From positions 1 to 36,529 of the forward strand of contig JBMFJH010000015.1 of assembly GCA_049973945.1 (NCBI GenBank): a stretch of 36,529 bases of DNA, written 5' to 3'. Positions 15,066 to 23,055 of the stretch are shown in pieces. Position 1 is the first letter of the stretch; each line of letters begins with the position of its first letter. Origin of the DNA: Acd1 sp049973945. Its GTDB lineage: Archaea; Thermoproteota; Thermoprotei_A; Sulfolobales; Sulfolobaceae. A program made the position numbers and the translations under genes. The notes under the pieces were generated by a model, which had not been told where the DNA came from, searched no databases, and worked only from the letters and a program-made list of their open reading frames with translations.

Positions 15066-15617
15066 ATGTTAGGGGATCCCGCTATTAAGCTGATCCTGAT
15101 CACCGGCATGCCTGGCTCCGGAAAGGACACGCTGACCCAAGCTCTACGAGAGAGGGGGTACAAGGTATTCGTCATGAGCGAGGTCTTGAAGGAGCGCTAC
15201 TCGAGGGAAGCGAGGCCGGGGGAGAGGCTAATGGACTTCGCCTTCAGGATGAGGAAAGAGAGGGGGAGAGGGTTCGTGGCGGAGCTCACCCTGGAGAAGC
15301 TGAGCAAGGACGACAAAGTGGTCGTAATCAACGGCGTCAGGAACTGGGAGGAAGTCGAGGTGTTCAGAAGGGCAGGGGAGACGACGATCATAGCGGTTCA
15401 CTCGTCGCCCAAGTCGAGGTATTCGCGGCTCGTCGCGAGGGGGAGGACGGAGGACATGAAGTACGACGACCTGGCCAAGAGGGACTTCGAGGAGCTCGAG
15501 ATGGGCATAGGTTGGGTCATAGCCATGGCGGACTACGTCCTGGTGAACGAGGGCAACGTTGACGAGTTCATTAGGAACGGAGTCGAGCTTGTGGAGAAGG
15601 TGATAGGCGATCCCTAA
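15066..15617 (+). CDS. UPF0200-family nucleotide kinase-like protein
   Basis: A 183-residue P-loop protein similar to dephospho-CoA and adenylate kinases. The Walker A motif GMPGSGKD is at 14-21; RLMDFAFRMRKERG and a lid-like RLVARGRTEDMKYDDLAKRD follow. UPF0200 proteins are archaeal; their phosphate acceptor is not known to me. The start is ATG at 15066. Its 3' end carries the Shine-Dalgarno site of the next gene, so the two are co-translated. It might be the archaeal dephospho-CoA-type kinase, but the C-terminal motifs do not prove this. Confidence 0.75.
   Translation: MLGDPAIKLILITGMPGSGKDTLTQALRERGYKVFVMSEVLKERYSREARPGERLMDFAFRMRKERGRGFVAELTLEKLSKDDKVVVINGVRNWEEVEVFRRAGETTIIAVHSSPKSRYSRLVARGRTEDMKYDDLAKRDFEELEMGIGWVIAMADYVLVNEGNVDEFIRNGVELVEKVIGDP
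15599..15604 (+). promoter_or_regulatory. Shine-Dalgarno site that points to an AUC start
   Basis: GGTGAT matches the complement of the 16S rRNA 3' end (UCACCU core) and lies five bases before ATC at 15610; nothing comparable precedes the GTG at 15637. Confidence 0.6.
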
Positions 15618-16044
15618 GGTTACGGCCGAAGTCTACGTGTGGCCGTCGGAGAGTAAAGAGAAAGTTATCCAGGCCCTGAACAACGTCTTCGACTACGACC
15701 AGCTTCTCGAGGAGAGGGAGGGCTACGCCGTCAAGCTCATAGCCGTTTCCAACAGCTTGAGGAGCCTGACCAAGCTCCACAAGCTCCTGAGGGAGGAGAG
15801 GATTCTGGACTCCGCCAGGAAGCACCTGCTGGCCGGCATCGAGGGGAGCAGGCTGACTTTCATGCTGAACAAACAAGTAGCCTACATCGGCAAAGTCGTC
15901 TTCGCAGACACCGAGAGGGAGAGCCCTTTGGGCCCGATCAAAATCACGGTGGAGTCCTCAGACCCGAGGGCCGTAGTGGACTGGTTAGCGCCGAAGACCG
16001 CCAAAGGAGTCCCGCTGTGGGAAAACCCGATGCCTAGCGAATGA
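15610..16044 (+). CDS. exosome-associated RNA-binding protein (COG1325) with probable AUC start
   Basis: The protein resembles archaeal COG1325 RNA-binding/exosome proteins: a first strand of the type KVTAEVYVWPSE, then a helix, and a basic central segment. The first ATG/GTG/TTG in frame is GTG at 15637, but that start would remove most of the first strand. Upstream, the frame is open only back to a TAG at 15604-15606. A strong Shine-Dalgarno sequence GGTGAT (15599-15604) lies five bases before ATC at 15610, giving IPKVTAEVYV. I therefore favour a rare AUC start. It overlaps the end of the UPF0200 gene by eight bases. A sequencing error is the alternative. Confidence 0.6.
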   Translation: MPKVTAEVYVWPSESKEKVIQALNNVFDYDQLLEEREGYAVKLIAVSNSLRSLTKLHKLLREERILDSARKHLLAGIEGSRLTFMLNKQVAYIGKVVFADTERESPLGPIKITVESSDPRAVVDWLAPKTAKGVPLWENPMPSE

Positions 16045-16903
16045 AGATGCTGTCAAAAGGTTCTGGCGCGACGACCCGCGGGAACTTCCTCCTGGCCTCT
16101 GCAAGCAGGGGCTCAGTAGTGCTGTACCTGGCGCTGTAGTGGTAAAGGGCGAGAGTCCTCACGTTCGCCTTAGCCGCTATTTCCCCGGCTTCTCCCGCGT
16201 TGGAGTGCCCGTAAGAATGTGCCTCCTCGTTGTAATCGAAGGTCGAGTCGTGAATCAGCAGGTCTGCGTCCTTAGAGGCCTCTATCACCCTGTTGCAAGG
16301 CCTAGTGTCGCCCGTGTAAACGACCTTCTTTCCCTTGCTCACCATTACGTAGTCCTCGGGCTTCAGGACCCTGCCCTTGTACTCTACCGTCTTGCCCTCC
16401 TTCAAGGCCCTGAAGACCCAGAACTCCTTAACACCCTCAGCCCTGAGCCTGTCCGCGTCAAGGTTCCTCCTCTCGGTCTCCTCGAGAACGTAGCCCCTCG
16501 ACTCTATCGTATGACATGTCTCGAACGGCCTGAGGCTGAACTCCTTGGTCTCGAACTTGTCCGCGAAAGTGATCGGGAAGTCCGGCTCGAACTTTGTCCT
16601 CCTGAATGTCTCCTCCAGGAAGTCCCTCAGTTCTCCAGGGCCTAACACTATTAGCTCTTCCTTCCTCCCCAACAGGCCCATGGTTTGAATCATTCCGGGC
16701 AAACCGAGCACGTGGTCGCCGTGCATGTGCGTTATTGCCACTACTTTGACGTTAATCCCGAGGGCCTTCTCCATGATCCTCTGTTGAGTCCCCTCTCCGC
16801 AGTCGAATAGGATTGAGAGCCCTTCCTTGAAGGCCAAGATCCCTGGGAGACCCCAATGGCTCGGAGCCCCTCCGCCTACCCCCAAGAAAACGAGCCTTAT
16901 CAT
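16034..16903 (-). CDS. rnz: ribonuclease Z (tRNA 3' endonuclease)
   Basis: Cuts the 3' trailer from tRNA precursors that lack an encoded CCA, the type found in this window. The metallo-beta-lactamase zinc motif THMHGDH is at 58-64, and further ligands lie in ETCHT, YTGDT and the C-terminal 'ALYHYSARY' (HxxxR-like region). The 289-residue length matches the short RNase Z form, and a flexible-arm region is present around 150-185. Its ATG overlaps the trmG10 stop by four bases, so it is the last gene of the prs-trmG10-rnz operon. Its end overlaps the convergent exosome-related gene by 11 bases. Confidence 0.93.
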   Translation of the reverse strand: MIRLVFLGVGGGAPSHWGLPGILAFKEGLSILFDCGEGTQQRIMEKALGINVKVVAITHMHGDHVLGLPGMIQTMGLLGRKEELIVLGPGELRDFLEETFRRTKFEPDFPITFADKFETKEFSLRPFETCHTIESRGYVLEETERRNLDADRLRAEGVKEFWVFRALKEGKTVEYKGRVLKPEDYVMVSKGKKVVYTGDTRPCNRVIEASKDADLLIHDSTFDYNEEAHSYGHSNAGEAGEIAAKANVRTLALYHYSARYSTTEPLLAEARRKFPRVVAPEPFDSIFIR

Positions 16904-17808
16904 GGCCTCTCTGCCACGTAAAAGGCCCTCGTCAGGCTCTTGTGCTCGTAGACCTTGCTGACGCTCACCACCTTATATCCGACGCTTTCTAAATCGTCGT
17001 AGAACCACAGTTTAGAGTCGGTTATGAAGACGAGCCTCCCCTTCGGGGGGAGGAGGTCGTAGGCGGAGTAAAAGAAGGACTTATAGAGCTCGATCAGCTC
17101 GGACGCCTTCGCCCTGGTCGACCTGCCGTAGGGCGGGTCTGTGACTATGGCTTCTATTCCCCTCACGTTCTCTTTCACCGCGTCTGCCGCAAAGACGTCG
17201 CAGTCGTAGTTCAGGGCGCTCAAGTTGGCTTTAGCCTTAGCTAGGGACTTGAGGTCTAGGTCGCTGCCAAAGCACTCCAGCCCCCTCCAGGCAGCCTCGA
17301 TTAGGATCCCTCCTAGTCCCGCGAACGGGTCGTAGATCGCCCTCCTCGCCTTGCTCAGGTTGACCGCGGCCCTTGCCAAGTCCGCGCTGAGCGTGCCGGA
17401 CTGCCTGTACGGCTTCATGGAGTGCCTCTCCAGGCTCTTGGTGTCGCGTTGGGCTTTCCTGAGCCCTACTAGAATCAAGCCGTCGGTGAACACCAGGTCG
17501 AGGGTGGGACAGTCCCTGCCCAACTTGACGTAACTAGAGAGCTTCTTCGCTTCCACCTCGATCTCGCCCTTACCGCTGGAAAGTATTGAGTCGATTTTCA
17601 CGTGAAAGCACTCGCCCTTCAGCTCGCGGGCGATTTCAGAGACGTCGTTCGTGACGGCTATCGCTTTCCCGGCGTACTTGACGAAGGAGGAAAAGGCGAG
17701 CTTCGGGAGGTCGCCCCCCTTGAAGAGGGCGACACCCGAAAGGTAGTGGACTTCCTCGGGCTCGGCTAAGGCCTTCAGCTCTTCAAGGGCCAAATAAGGG
17801 GAGTCCAT
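16900..17808 (-). CDS. tRNA (guanine10-N2)-methyltransferase, THUMP type
   Basis: A 302-residue archaeal Trm-G10/Trm11-like enzyme that methylates N2 of G10 in tRNA with S-adenosylmethionine. The N-terminal half is a THUMP-type RNA-binding region (roughly 60-117). The methyltransferase domain has the SAM-binding DPFAGLGG (160-167), GSDLD and the catalytic DPPYG (224-228) typical of N2/N6 methylases. All tRNAs in this window have G at position 10. It starts 17 bases after prs and overlaps rnz by four bases. Mono- versus dimethylation cannot be told from sequence. Confidence 0.87.
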   Translation of the reverse strand: MDSPYLALEELKALAEPEEVHYLSGVALFKGGDLPKLAFSSFVKYAGKAIAVTNDVSEIARELKGECFHVKIDSILSSGKGEIEVEAKKLSSYVKLGRDCPTLDLVFTDGLILVGLRKAQRDTKSLERHSMKPYRQSGTLSADLARAAVNLSKARRAIYDPFAGLGGILIEAAWRGLECFGSDLDLKSLAKAKANLSALNYDCDVFAADAVKENVRGIEAIVTDPPYGRSTRAKASELIELYKSFFYSAYDLLPPKGRLVFITDSKLWFYDDLESVGYKVVSVSKVYEHKSLTRAFYVAERP

Positions 17809-17825
17809 TCTAAGGACGGCGTAGT

Positions 17826-18701
17826 TCAGATCTTTCTCGCTATCGCCGGCGATACGTCTACCACCTCGACTTCCGAGGAGCTCTGCGGAATCGTGTTAGT
17901 GACGACGATCCTCTTGATTCCAGCGTCCTTCAGCTTCTTCACCGAGTCCTTACTGACGAAGAGGCCGTGTACCGCCGCTGCCAAGACCTCCTTCGCCCCC
18001 GCGTCGTAGGCCGCTTTCGCTGCGAGAGCCATGGTGTCTCCGGTGCTTATTATGTCGTCAACAATGATTACGCTCTTGCCCTTGATCTTCTCCGTGGGCT
18101 TGGTGACGAGCGACACTTGGCCGGTGACTCTGTCCCTCAACTTCTCGAGGTGGTCGAACTCGACGCCCAGAGCCTCAGCGAACCTCTGGGCCCTCTCCAG
18201 AGCTCCCTTGTCTGGTGCTAAAACGAAGGCGTCCTTTACGTCCTTGAACGCTGCAGCCAACTCAGGCATCGGGTCTGCGGCCCTCGCGTCGCCCTCGAAG
18301 TGGGACAGGGCGTCGTAATGGTGGGGCTCGACCACTATCAGGGCGTTGGCCCCAGACTTCCTTATCACCTGGAGGACCGTCTTTACGCTCAAGGCCTCGC
18401 CGTGCCTGAACCTCCTGTCCTGCCTGGAGTAGGCCAAATAGGGGACTACCGCCGTCACGCTGTTGGCTTTCAAGTCGTCTAGGGCCTCAGTCATAAGGAG
18501 GAGCTCAATTATGTGCTTGTCCTGCGGGTAGTAGGTGCTTTGAACCACAATCACGTCCTTACCCATCACGTCTATAGGGATCCTCACGTAGGACTCACCG
18601 TCAGGGAAGACCTTGTGCTCCACCTCGTAGAACTCCGCATTTATCAGTCTGGCCAGGTTCTTCCCTATCCCGTTGTGGGCGGGCCCTCCTAATACAATCA
18701 T
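17826..18701 (-). CDS. prs: ribose-phosphate pyrophosphokinase
   Basis: Makes PRPP from ribose 5-phosphate and ATP for nucleotide, histidine and tryptophan synthesis. The 291-residue protein shows the N-terminal FPDGESYVRI motif, the ATP flap SRQDRRFRHGE, the metal-binding EPHHYD and the PRPP loop VVDDIISTGDT. The ATG at 18701 is leaderless with a TTTAAA box 25-30 bases upstream, in a 39-base region shared with the divergent GPN gene. First gene of the prs-trmG10-rnz operon. Confidence 0.95.
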   Translation of the reverse strand: MIVLGGPAHNGIGKNLARLINAEFYEVEHKVFPDGESYVRIPIDVMGKDVIVVQSTYYPQDKHIIELLLMTEALDDLKANSVTAVVPYLAYSRQDRRFRHGEALSVKTVLQVIRKSGANALIVVEPHHYDALSHFEGDARAADPMPELAAAFKDVKDAFVLAPDKGALERAQRFAEALGVEFDHLEKLRDRVTGQVSLVTKPTEKIKGKSVIIVDDIISTGDTMALAAKAAYDAGAKEVLAAAVHGLFVSKDSVKKLKDAGIKRIVVTNTIPQSSSEVEVVDVSPAIARKI

Positions 18702-18740
18702 TAACGACCTTAATTAGCCACGAGATTTAAAGGTGAACGA
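18702..18740. promoter_or_regulatory. compact bidirectional promoter (prs / GPN GTPase)
   Basis: Only 39 bases separate the two divergent ATGs. The minus-strand TATA is TTTAAA at 18726-18731 (25-30 bases before prs) and the plus-strand TATA is CTTAATTAG at 18709-18717 (about 28 bases before the GPN gene). Each gene's TATA lies between the other TATA and that other gene's promoter start point, so the two initiation complexes must overlap. Confidence 0.65.
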
Positions 18741-19505
18741 ATGTACTACGTCTTCTTCCTCGGCACTGCTGGATCCGGTAAGACAACGCTGGTCAAGGCC
18801 TTTTCGGAGTACTTGGAGGACATAGACATGGAGGTGTCCGTCATCAACGTTGATCCCGCCGTCGAGGAGCTACCGTACTCCCCGGACTTCGACATCAGGT
18901 CTTACGTCGACGCTAGGGAGGTCATGAGGAGGTTCGGCCTCGGCCCGAACTCCGCCCTAGTGACTTCCGTTGACTTGGCCCTGACGAAGGCTAAAGAAAT
19001 CAAGGAAGAACTGGATCAGATCAAGGCGAACTACGTGCTAGTGGACACCCCCGGTCAGATAGAGCTCTTCGCCTTTAGGGAGACAGGCAGGCTAATGTCG
19101 TCCCTGATAAGGGGTGACAGCAAGGCCGTGGGGGTCTTCCTGCTTGACGGCGTCCTGAGCAAGGAGGCGAGAAGCTATGTGTCCCTCCTCCTTCTGTCCT
19201 CCTCGGTCAGGTTCAGGCTTGACTTCCCAGTGGTCAACGCGTTGAGCAAGGTCGACCTCCTTACCAACGCTGAACTGGAGAAGATTAAGTCGTGGAGCGA
19301 GGGTACTGGACTCATAGACGAGCTGGGCAAGCTGGACGAGTACTCGTTCGAGCTGGTCAAGACGATCGTGGAGAACCTCAGCTCCTTCCCAGTCCCAGTT
19401 TCTGGGATAACCCACGAGGGCCTCGACGACCTTTACGGCGAGATACAGAACGTCCTCGCCGGAGGGGAGGACTACTTAACGGAGGAGCCGAACCCCAGGC
19501 TGTAA
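18741..19505 (+). CDS. GPN-loop GTPase
   Basis: A 254-residue P-loop GTPase. The Walker A motif GTAGSGKTT is at 8-16, the family-defining Gly-Pro-Asn is at 68-70 (FGLGPNSAL), the G3 motif is DTPGQIE, and the base-recognition motif is the divergent SKVD. Eukaryotic relatives assist RNA polymerase assembly; the archaeal role is less clear. The ATG at 18741 has both a TATA box at leaderless distance and an AGGTGA five bases upstream. Its stop overlaps an ATG at 19505, but the clamp gene that follows probably starts at 19538. Confidence 0.9.
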   Translation: MYYVFFLGTAGSGKTTLVKAFSEYLEDIDMEVSVINVDPAVEELPYSPDFDIRSYVDAREVMRRFGLGPNSALVTSVDLALTKAKEIKEELDQIKANYVLVDTPGQIELFAFRETGRLMSSLIRGDSKAVGVFLLDGVLSKEARSYVSLLLLSSSVRFRLDFPVVNALSKVDLLTNAELEKIKSWSEGTGLIDELGKLDEYSFELVKTIVENLSSFPVPVSGITHEGLDDLYGEIQNVLAGGEDYLTEEPNPRL

Positions 19506-19506
19506 T

Positions 19507-19514
19507 GTTTTATT
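19507..19514 (+). promoter_or_regulatory. TATA box of the clamp gene
   Basis: GTTTTATT is centred 27 bases before GTG at 19538. It supports a leaderless clamp mRNA starting at GTG 19538 and argues against the ATG at 19505, which would lie upstream of the transcript. Confidence 0.65.
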
Positions 19515-19537
19515 CCTTCTTTAGGAATTTCCCAACC

Positions 19538-20275
19538 GTGAAAGTAAGAACAGTTGACGCCAGGTCAATGGTAGACATAATCAAGACGCTTAACGAGTTC
19601 CTGCCCGAAGTGACCCTGAACTTCTCCGAGGACGGGCTCAGGATCAACGGGATAGACGCGTCTAAAGTCGTCCTGATTGACATATTCCTGCCAAAGGGGT
19701 ATTTCGAGGAGTACGAGGTCAACGGTGAAGAAAAGGTAGGAGTGAGGCTGGACGAATTGACGGAGTTGTTCTCGAGAGTGACGAAGGAGGACACCTTGAC
19801 CCTCTCAACCGAAAACGGGGTCTTGGTCGTCGAGCTCGAGGGCGAGTACTACAGGAAGTTCACAGTCCCGAGCATTCAGGTCGAAAGCGCTGAGCTCCCC
19901 CAAACGGAGTTGGAGTTCCCTTTCAGGGCGAAGATGATAACTCCCACCTTCGTCGACATAATAGGCGGCTTCGAGGATCTTGGAGCCGACGCGGTGAGGT
20001 TCAAGTCGACAGACGGCAAGCTGACCCTTACCGCTTATTCCGACGTGGTGGAAAGCAGTATAGAGCTCAGCGTGGACAACGCAGGCTTACTGGAAGCCGA
20101 GGGGAGTGACGCCGAGAGCGTTTATGGCCTTGAATACATTGCCAACACGACGAAGCTGAAGAGGGCGAGCGGATCCCTCGAAATAAGGTTCGGCACCCAG
20201 CTACCCCTTAAGTTGAGGTACGAGATGCCTAACGGTGGTTACAACGACTTCTACATCGCGCCCAGAGCGGAGTGA
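19538..20275 (+). CDS. pcn2: DNA sliding clamp PCNA, PCNA2-type subunit
   Basis: A 245-residue clamp subunit that, in Sulfolobales, forms a ring with two other PCNA proteins around DNA and recruits polymerase, ligase and Fen1. The sequence matches the Sulfolobus PCNA2 type: IDIFLPKGYFEEYEV, the QVESAELP interdomain connector, VDNAGLLEAEGSDAESVYG, and the C-terminal IAPRAE. I place the start at GTG 19538 (MKVRTVDARSM), which gives the family length and fits the TATA box; the ATG at 19505 would add 11 residues not seen in homologues I recall. Adjacency to priS and gins15 also matches the PCNA2 locus. Confidence 0.87.
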   Translation: MKVRTVDARSMVDIIKTLNEFLPEVTLNFSEDGLRINGIDASKVVLIDIFLPKGYFEEYEVNGEEKVGVRLDELTELFSRVTKEDTLTLSTENGVLVVELEGEYYRKFTVPSIQVESAELPQTELEFPFRAKMITPTFVDIIGGFEDLGADAVRFKSTDGKLTLTAYSDVVESSIELSVDNAGLLEAEGSDAESVYGLEYIANTTKLKRASGSLEIRFGTQLPLKLRYEMPNGGYNDFYIAPRAE

Positions 20276-21209
20276 AATCCTGAGGAAGCTCATCAGGAGC
20301 TACTACGAGGTCGCGAAGCTAGAATTACCTCAGGACATGGAGCTCAGGGAGTTCGCCGTACAGCCATTCGACTCCGAAAGCTACGTCAGGCACCTCTCTT
20401 TTACCAGTGAACCCGAGCTCAGGGAGTTCTTGGTTAAGGTTGTTCCGCTCCAGGTTTACTTCTCGGCCGGGAAGTACCAGACCCCCTCCGCTAAGGACAT
20501 GGAGAGCATGGGCTGGATGGGTTCCGACCTCATGTTCGACCTGGACGCGGAGGAGTTCTGCTCCCTGGAGACCAGGAGGTTCTGCATAGACACGGGGGAA
20601 GAGAAAGAGGAGTGCGGGACTTCTGAAACCATAGACTACACGGAAGTCACGACGGAGTGCCTTAAGCTGGTATACAGGAAAGCGGTAGAACTCACGAGGA
20701 TCTTAAGGGAGGACTTCGGCCTTGAGGGAGAGATCATATTCTCGGGGAACAGGGGGTTCCACGTTAACGTGGACTGCTACGGCGACTGTGCCCTATTGGA
20801 CAGAGAGGACAGGAAAGAAATCGTAGAGTATCTCACCGAACCGAAAGTTGAGCCAGGAAGGCCGGAGGACATAGGCTGGGCTGGGAGGCTTGCAAGGGGG
20901 TTCGAGCCCGTAAATTTGGACGCGCAGGTCACTATCGACGTTTACAGGCTCAGGAGGATACCGGGTTCAATAAACGGGAAATCGGGCCTTTTGGTCTTCA
21001 AAGTCAGGGCGGAAGAGGATTTGGACAGCCTCCTCTCCAAGTCGCCCTTTGCGGGAAAGGTCGTCGTGGAACCCCTGATCACAGGTCACATCAACGTTTA
21101 TGAAAAGAGAATTGAGCTAGAGCGAGGGAGGAAGGAAGCGGTAGACGCGGGTCTAGGCGTCTTCCTGAGCTTAAAAGGGCTGGCGAGGTTGATCGCGTAT
21201 GTCAGGTGA
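20235..21209 (+). CDS. priS: DNA primase, catalytic small subunit
   Basis: The catalytic half of the archaeal/eukaryotic primase; it works with PriL and, in Sulfolobus, is stimulated by GINS. Metal-binding Asp102 and Asp104 lie in FDLDAEE, a zinc stem is built from Cys109, Cys117, Cys127 and Cys142, the nucleotide-binding GNRGFHV is at 171-177, and IDVYRLRRIPGSINGKSG carries the third acidic residue and basic patch. The only usable early start is GTG at 20235, which overlaps the clamp gene by 41 bases and yields an N-terminal length close to that of the Sulfolobus protein. Confidence 0.93.
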   Translation: MVTTTSTSRPERSEILRKLIRSYYEVAKLELPQDMELREFAVQPFDSESYVRHLSFTSEPELREFLVKVVPLQVYFSAGKYQTPSAKDMESMGWMGSDLMFDLDAEEFCSLETRRFCIDTGEEKEECGTSETIDYTEVTTECLKLVYRKAVELTRILREDFGLEGEIIFSGNRGFHVNVDCYGDCALLDREDRKEIVEYLTEPKVEPGRPEDIGWAGRLARGFEPVNLDAQVTIDVYRLRRIPGSINGKSGLLVFKVRAEEDLDSLLSKSPFAGKVVVEPLITGHINVYEKRIELERGRKEAVDAGLGVFLSLKGLARLIAYVR

Positions 21210-21675
21210 GCTCCTCGCCGACTTGTTAGAAGAGGAGCTGACCGAAAAGGAGCCGACAAACCTCGAACTCAAGGACCTTCAGGACGTGATCAAAGCCCTC
21301 AGGAAGGCGAGGGCGATGTATTCGGACGAGATTCATAAGGCCGAAGTGAGGCTCTACGAGGAATTGGCTTCCAATCTCTTCCACGCGAGGCTCGGGAAGT
21401 ACCTCGAGGGGATGAACCCGAAGGGGTTCGACTCGGAGCTTTACAAGGTCGTGAGCAGATTAGAAAACCTGTTCAAGGCTGTAGTTACCGGGGCCTACGC
21501 GGGCTCCGATAAGTGGAAGCTCTTCGTAGTAAGGGAACCATTTATTCTTGGCAAGTACTCGCTAGAACCAGGCGACTTGATAGTGAGCGACCTCAATAAC
21601 GTTTTAAACGCGGTCGTCGGAGGATATCTGGATCTCGTAAGGTTGGAGAGAGTGGGCGGTAATGAAGGTGCCTAA
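21199..21675 (+). CDS. gins15: GINS complex subunit Gins15 (replication)
   Basis: A 158-residue protein with an all-helical first half (about 20-115) and a small beta-rich second half (about 117-155, EPFILGKYSLEPGDLIVSD), the A-then-B order of Gins15. GINS bridges the MCM helicase, Cdc45/RecJ-like protein and primase at the fork. Sequence identity alone would be a weak basis; the position directly after priS in a pcna2-priS block is that of Gins15 in Sulfolobus solfataricus, which makes the call good. The ATG overlaps the priS stop by 11 bases. Confidence 0.75.
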   Translation: MSGELLADLLEEELTEKEPTNLELKDLQDVIKALRKARAMYSDEIHKAEVRLYEELASNLFHARLGKYLEGMNPKGFDSELYKVVSRLENLFKAVVTGAYAGSDKWKLFVVREPFILGKYSLEPGDLIVSDLNNVLNAVVGGYLDLVRLERVGGNEGA

Positions 21676-21949
21676 GACCGTGAACACTTACTGCCCGAAG
21701 TGTAAGACTCACACGCCTCACAGCGTCTCCCTCTATAAGGGCGGTAAGAGGAGGACTCTAGCGGAGGGACAGAGGAGGTACGACAGGAAGAACCTGGGTT
21801 ACGGAAGCAAGAGGAAACCCGAGCAGAAGAGGTTCGCCAAGACCACCAAAAAGCAGACTCTAGTGCTGAAGTGCCAGAAGTGCGGCTACACGATAGTCAA
21901 GGAGGGAATAAGACTTAAGAAGCTAGAACTAGTGGAGGTGGCCAAATGA
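21662..21949 (+). CDS. rpl44e: 50S ribosomal protein L44e
   Basis: A 95-residue basic ribosomal protein located near the E site of the large subunit. Zinc knuckles CPKC (near residues 11-14) and CQKC (near 72-75), with the very basic GGKRRTLAEGQRRYDRKN stretch between them, are the family pattern. The ATG overlaps the gins15 stop by 14 bases, joining replication and translation genes in one transcript. Confidence 0.96.
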   Translation: MKVPKTVNTYCPKCKTHTPHSVSLYKGGKRRTLAEGQRRYDRKNLGYGSKRKPEQKRFAKTTKKQTLVLKCQKCGYTIVKEGIRLKKLELVEVAK

Positions 21950-22146
21950 AGGCCAAACTAAAGGTTCTAATTCCCCAGCCTAAGAGCAGGTTCTTGAGGG
22001 TTAAGTGCGCCCAGTGCGGGAACGAGCAGATAGTTTTCAGCCACGCTACTTTCCCAGCGAGGTGTACCTCCTGCGGTGCCCAGTTGGTCGTTCCGACCGG
22101 TGGTAAAGCCGAGATCCAAGGAGAGATCCTCAAGGAGTTAGAGTAA
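21946..22146 (+). CDS. rps27e: 30S ribosomal protein S27e
   Basis: A 66-residue zinc-ribbon ribosomal protein: CAQC and CTSC pairs about 18 residues apart, with the FSHATFPARCTSCGAQL core. It overlaps rpl44e by four bases (ATGA). It is the last gene before a 114-base gap that holds a hairpin and a new promoter. Confidence 0.96.
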   Translation: MKAKLKVLIPQPKSRFLRVKCAQCGNEQIVFSHATFPARCTSCGAQLVVPTGGKAEIQGEILKELE

Positions 22147-22204
22147 GTAATTTCCTCCGTCACTTTTAAGCATATATCCAAGGGCCGAACTGCGTTCTCG
22201 ATGT

Positions 22205-22218
22205 CCCTCGGAAGAGGG
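22205..22218 (+). other. GGAA-tetraloop hairpin before the aIF2-alpha promoter
   Basis: CCCTC, GGAA, GAGGG forms a perfect five-pair stem with a GNRA-type tetraloop, followed at once by TAAAAATTAAG (22219-22229), the likely TATA box for the next gene. It could mark the 3' end of the ribosomal-protein transcript or protect an RNA end. Confidence 0.4.
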
Positions 22219-22260
22219 TAAAAATTAAGGCTAGCCAACCATGCATTAGCAGGGACTGGA

Positions 22261-23055
22261 ATGATTTACCCGAGAAAACCGATCCCTGACGACGGAGAGA
22301 TCCTCATAGCCACGGTAAAGAAGGTGTTCGACCAAGGAGCTTACGTAACTCTCGACGAGTACGCCGGACTCGAGGCCTACTTGCCTTGGATAGAGGTAAG
22401 TAGCAGGTGGGTCAGGAACATAAGGGACGTATTGAGTGAGGGCAGGAAGATCGTCGTTAAGGTCATCAGGGTAGATAGGAAGAAAGGTACTGTGGACGTC
22501 TCCTTAAAGAAGGTTACGGAGGACGAGAAGAAGAAGAAGATGCTCCAGTGGAAGAGGCTACAGCGCACCGACAAGATCCTAGAGATCGTGTCCCAGAAGC
22601 TGAAAGTGTCTGAAAAACAAGCTTGGGAGGAGGTCGCTTGGAGGCTTGAGAGCAAGTACAACACTGATGCCTTCTCCGCTCTGGAGAAGGCGATAAAAGA
22701 AGGGGACAAGGTACTGAGGGACGCTGGAGTTCCAGAGATGTGGATAAAGCCCTTAATGGAAGAGGTCGGCAAGCATATAGAGGAGAAGAGGTACAAAGTC
22801 TTCCAGATAGTCACGGTCAGATCCAGCGCCCCCGACGGGGTGGAGAGGATTAAGGCTTTCTTTAACGCCGTGGAAGAAATGTTCAACGAAGACGTGGGCG
22901 AACTGAAGATTTACACAATAGGCGCGCCAAGGTATAGAGTGGAAATTGTTGGAACTAACCAGGCCGAGATAGGAGCGGAGTTAACGAGGTTGTTGAAGAG
23001 CATGGAGAGTCTAGCTAAGGAAAACGACGTGTCCTTCGCGGTGGTCAAGAAGTGA
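22261..23055 (+). CDS. translation initiation factor aIF2, alpha subunit
   Basis: Part of the heterotrimer that delivers initiator tRNA to the ribosome. The 264-residue protein starts with an S1/OB domain (about 10-88; GEILIATVKKVFDQGAYVTL and DVSLKKV), followed by a helical domain and a C-terminal alpha/beta domain that binds the gamma subunit. The ATG at 22261 follows GTAAAAATTAAGG, so it can be transcribed separately from the upstream ribosomal genes. It overlaps nop10 by four bases. Loss of any domain would be visible; none is lost. Confidence 0.95.
   Translation: MIYPRKPIPDDGEILIATVKKVFDQGAYVTLDEYAGLEAYLPWIEVSSRWVRNIRDVLSEGRKIVVKVIRVDRKKGTVDVSLKKVTEDEKKKKMLQWKRLQRTDKILEIVSQKLKVSEKQAWEEVAWRLESKYNTDAFSALEKAIKEGDKVLRDAGVPEMWIKPLMEEVGKHIEEKRYKVFQIVTVRSSAPDGVERIKAFFNAVEEMFNEDVGELKIYTIGAPRYRVEIVGTNQAEIGAELTRLLKSMESLAKENDVSFAVVKK

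Noticed and set aside
19292..19537. N-terminal extension of PCNA back to an upstream start within the GPN gene, or ATG at 19505
   Set aside because: The extension lies in another frame of the GPN gene, and the TATA box at 19507-19514 places the transcript start at GTG 19538, which gives the usual 245-residue clamp.
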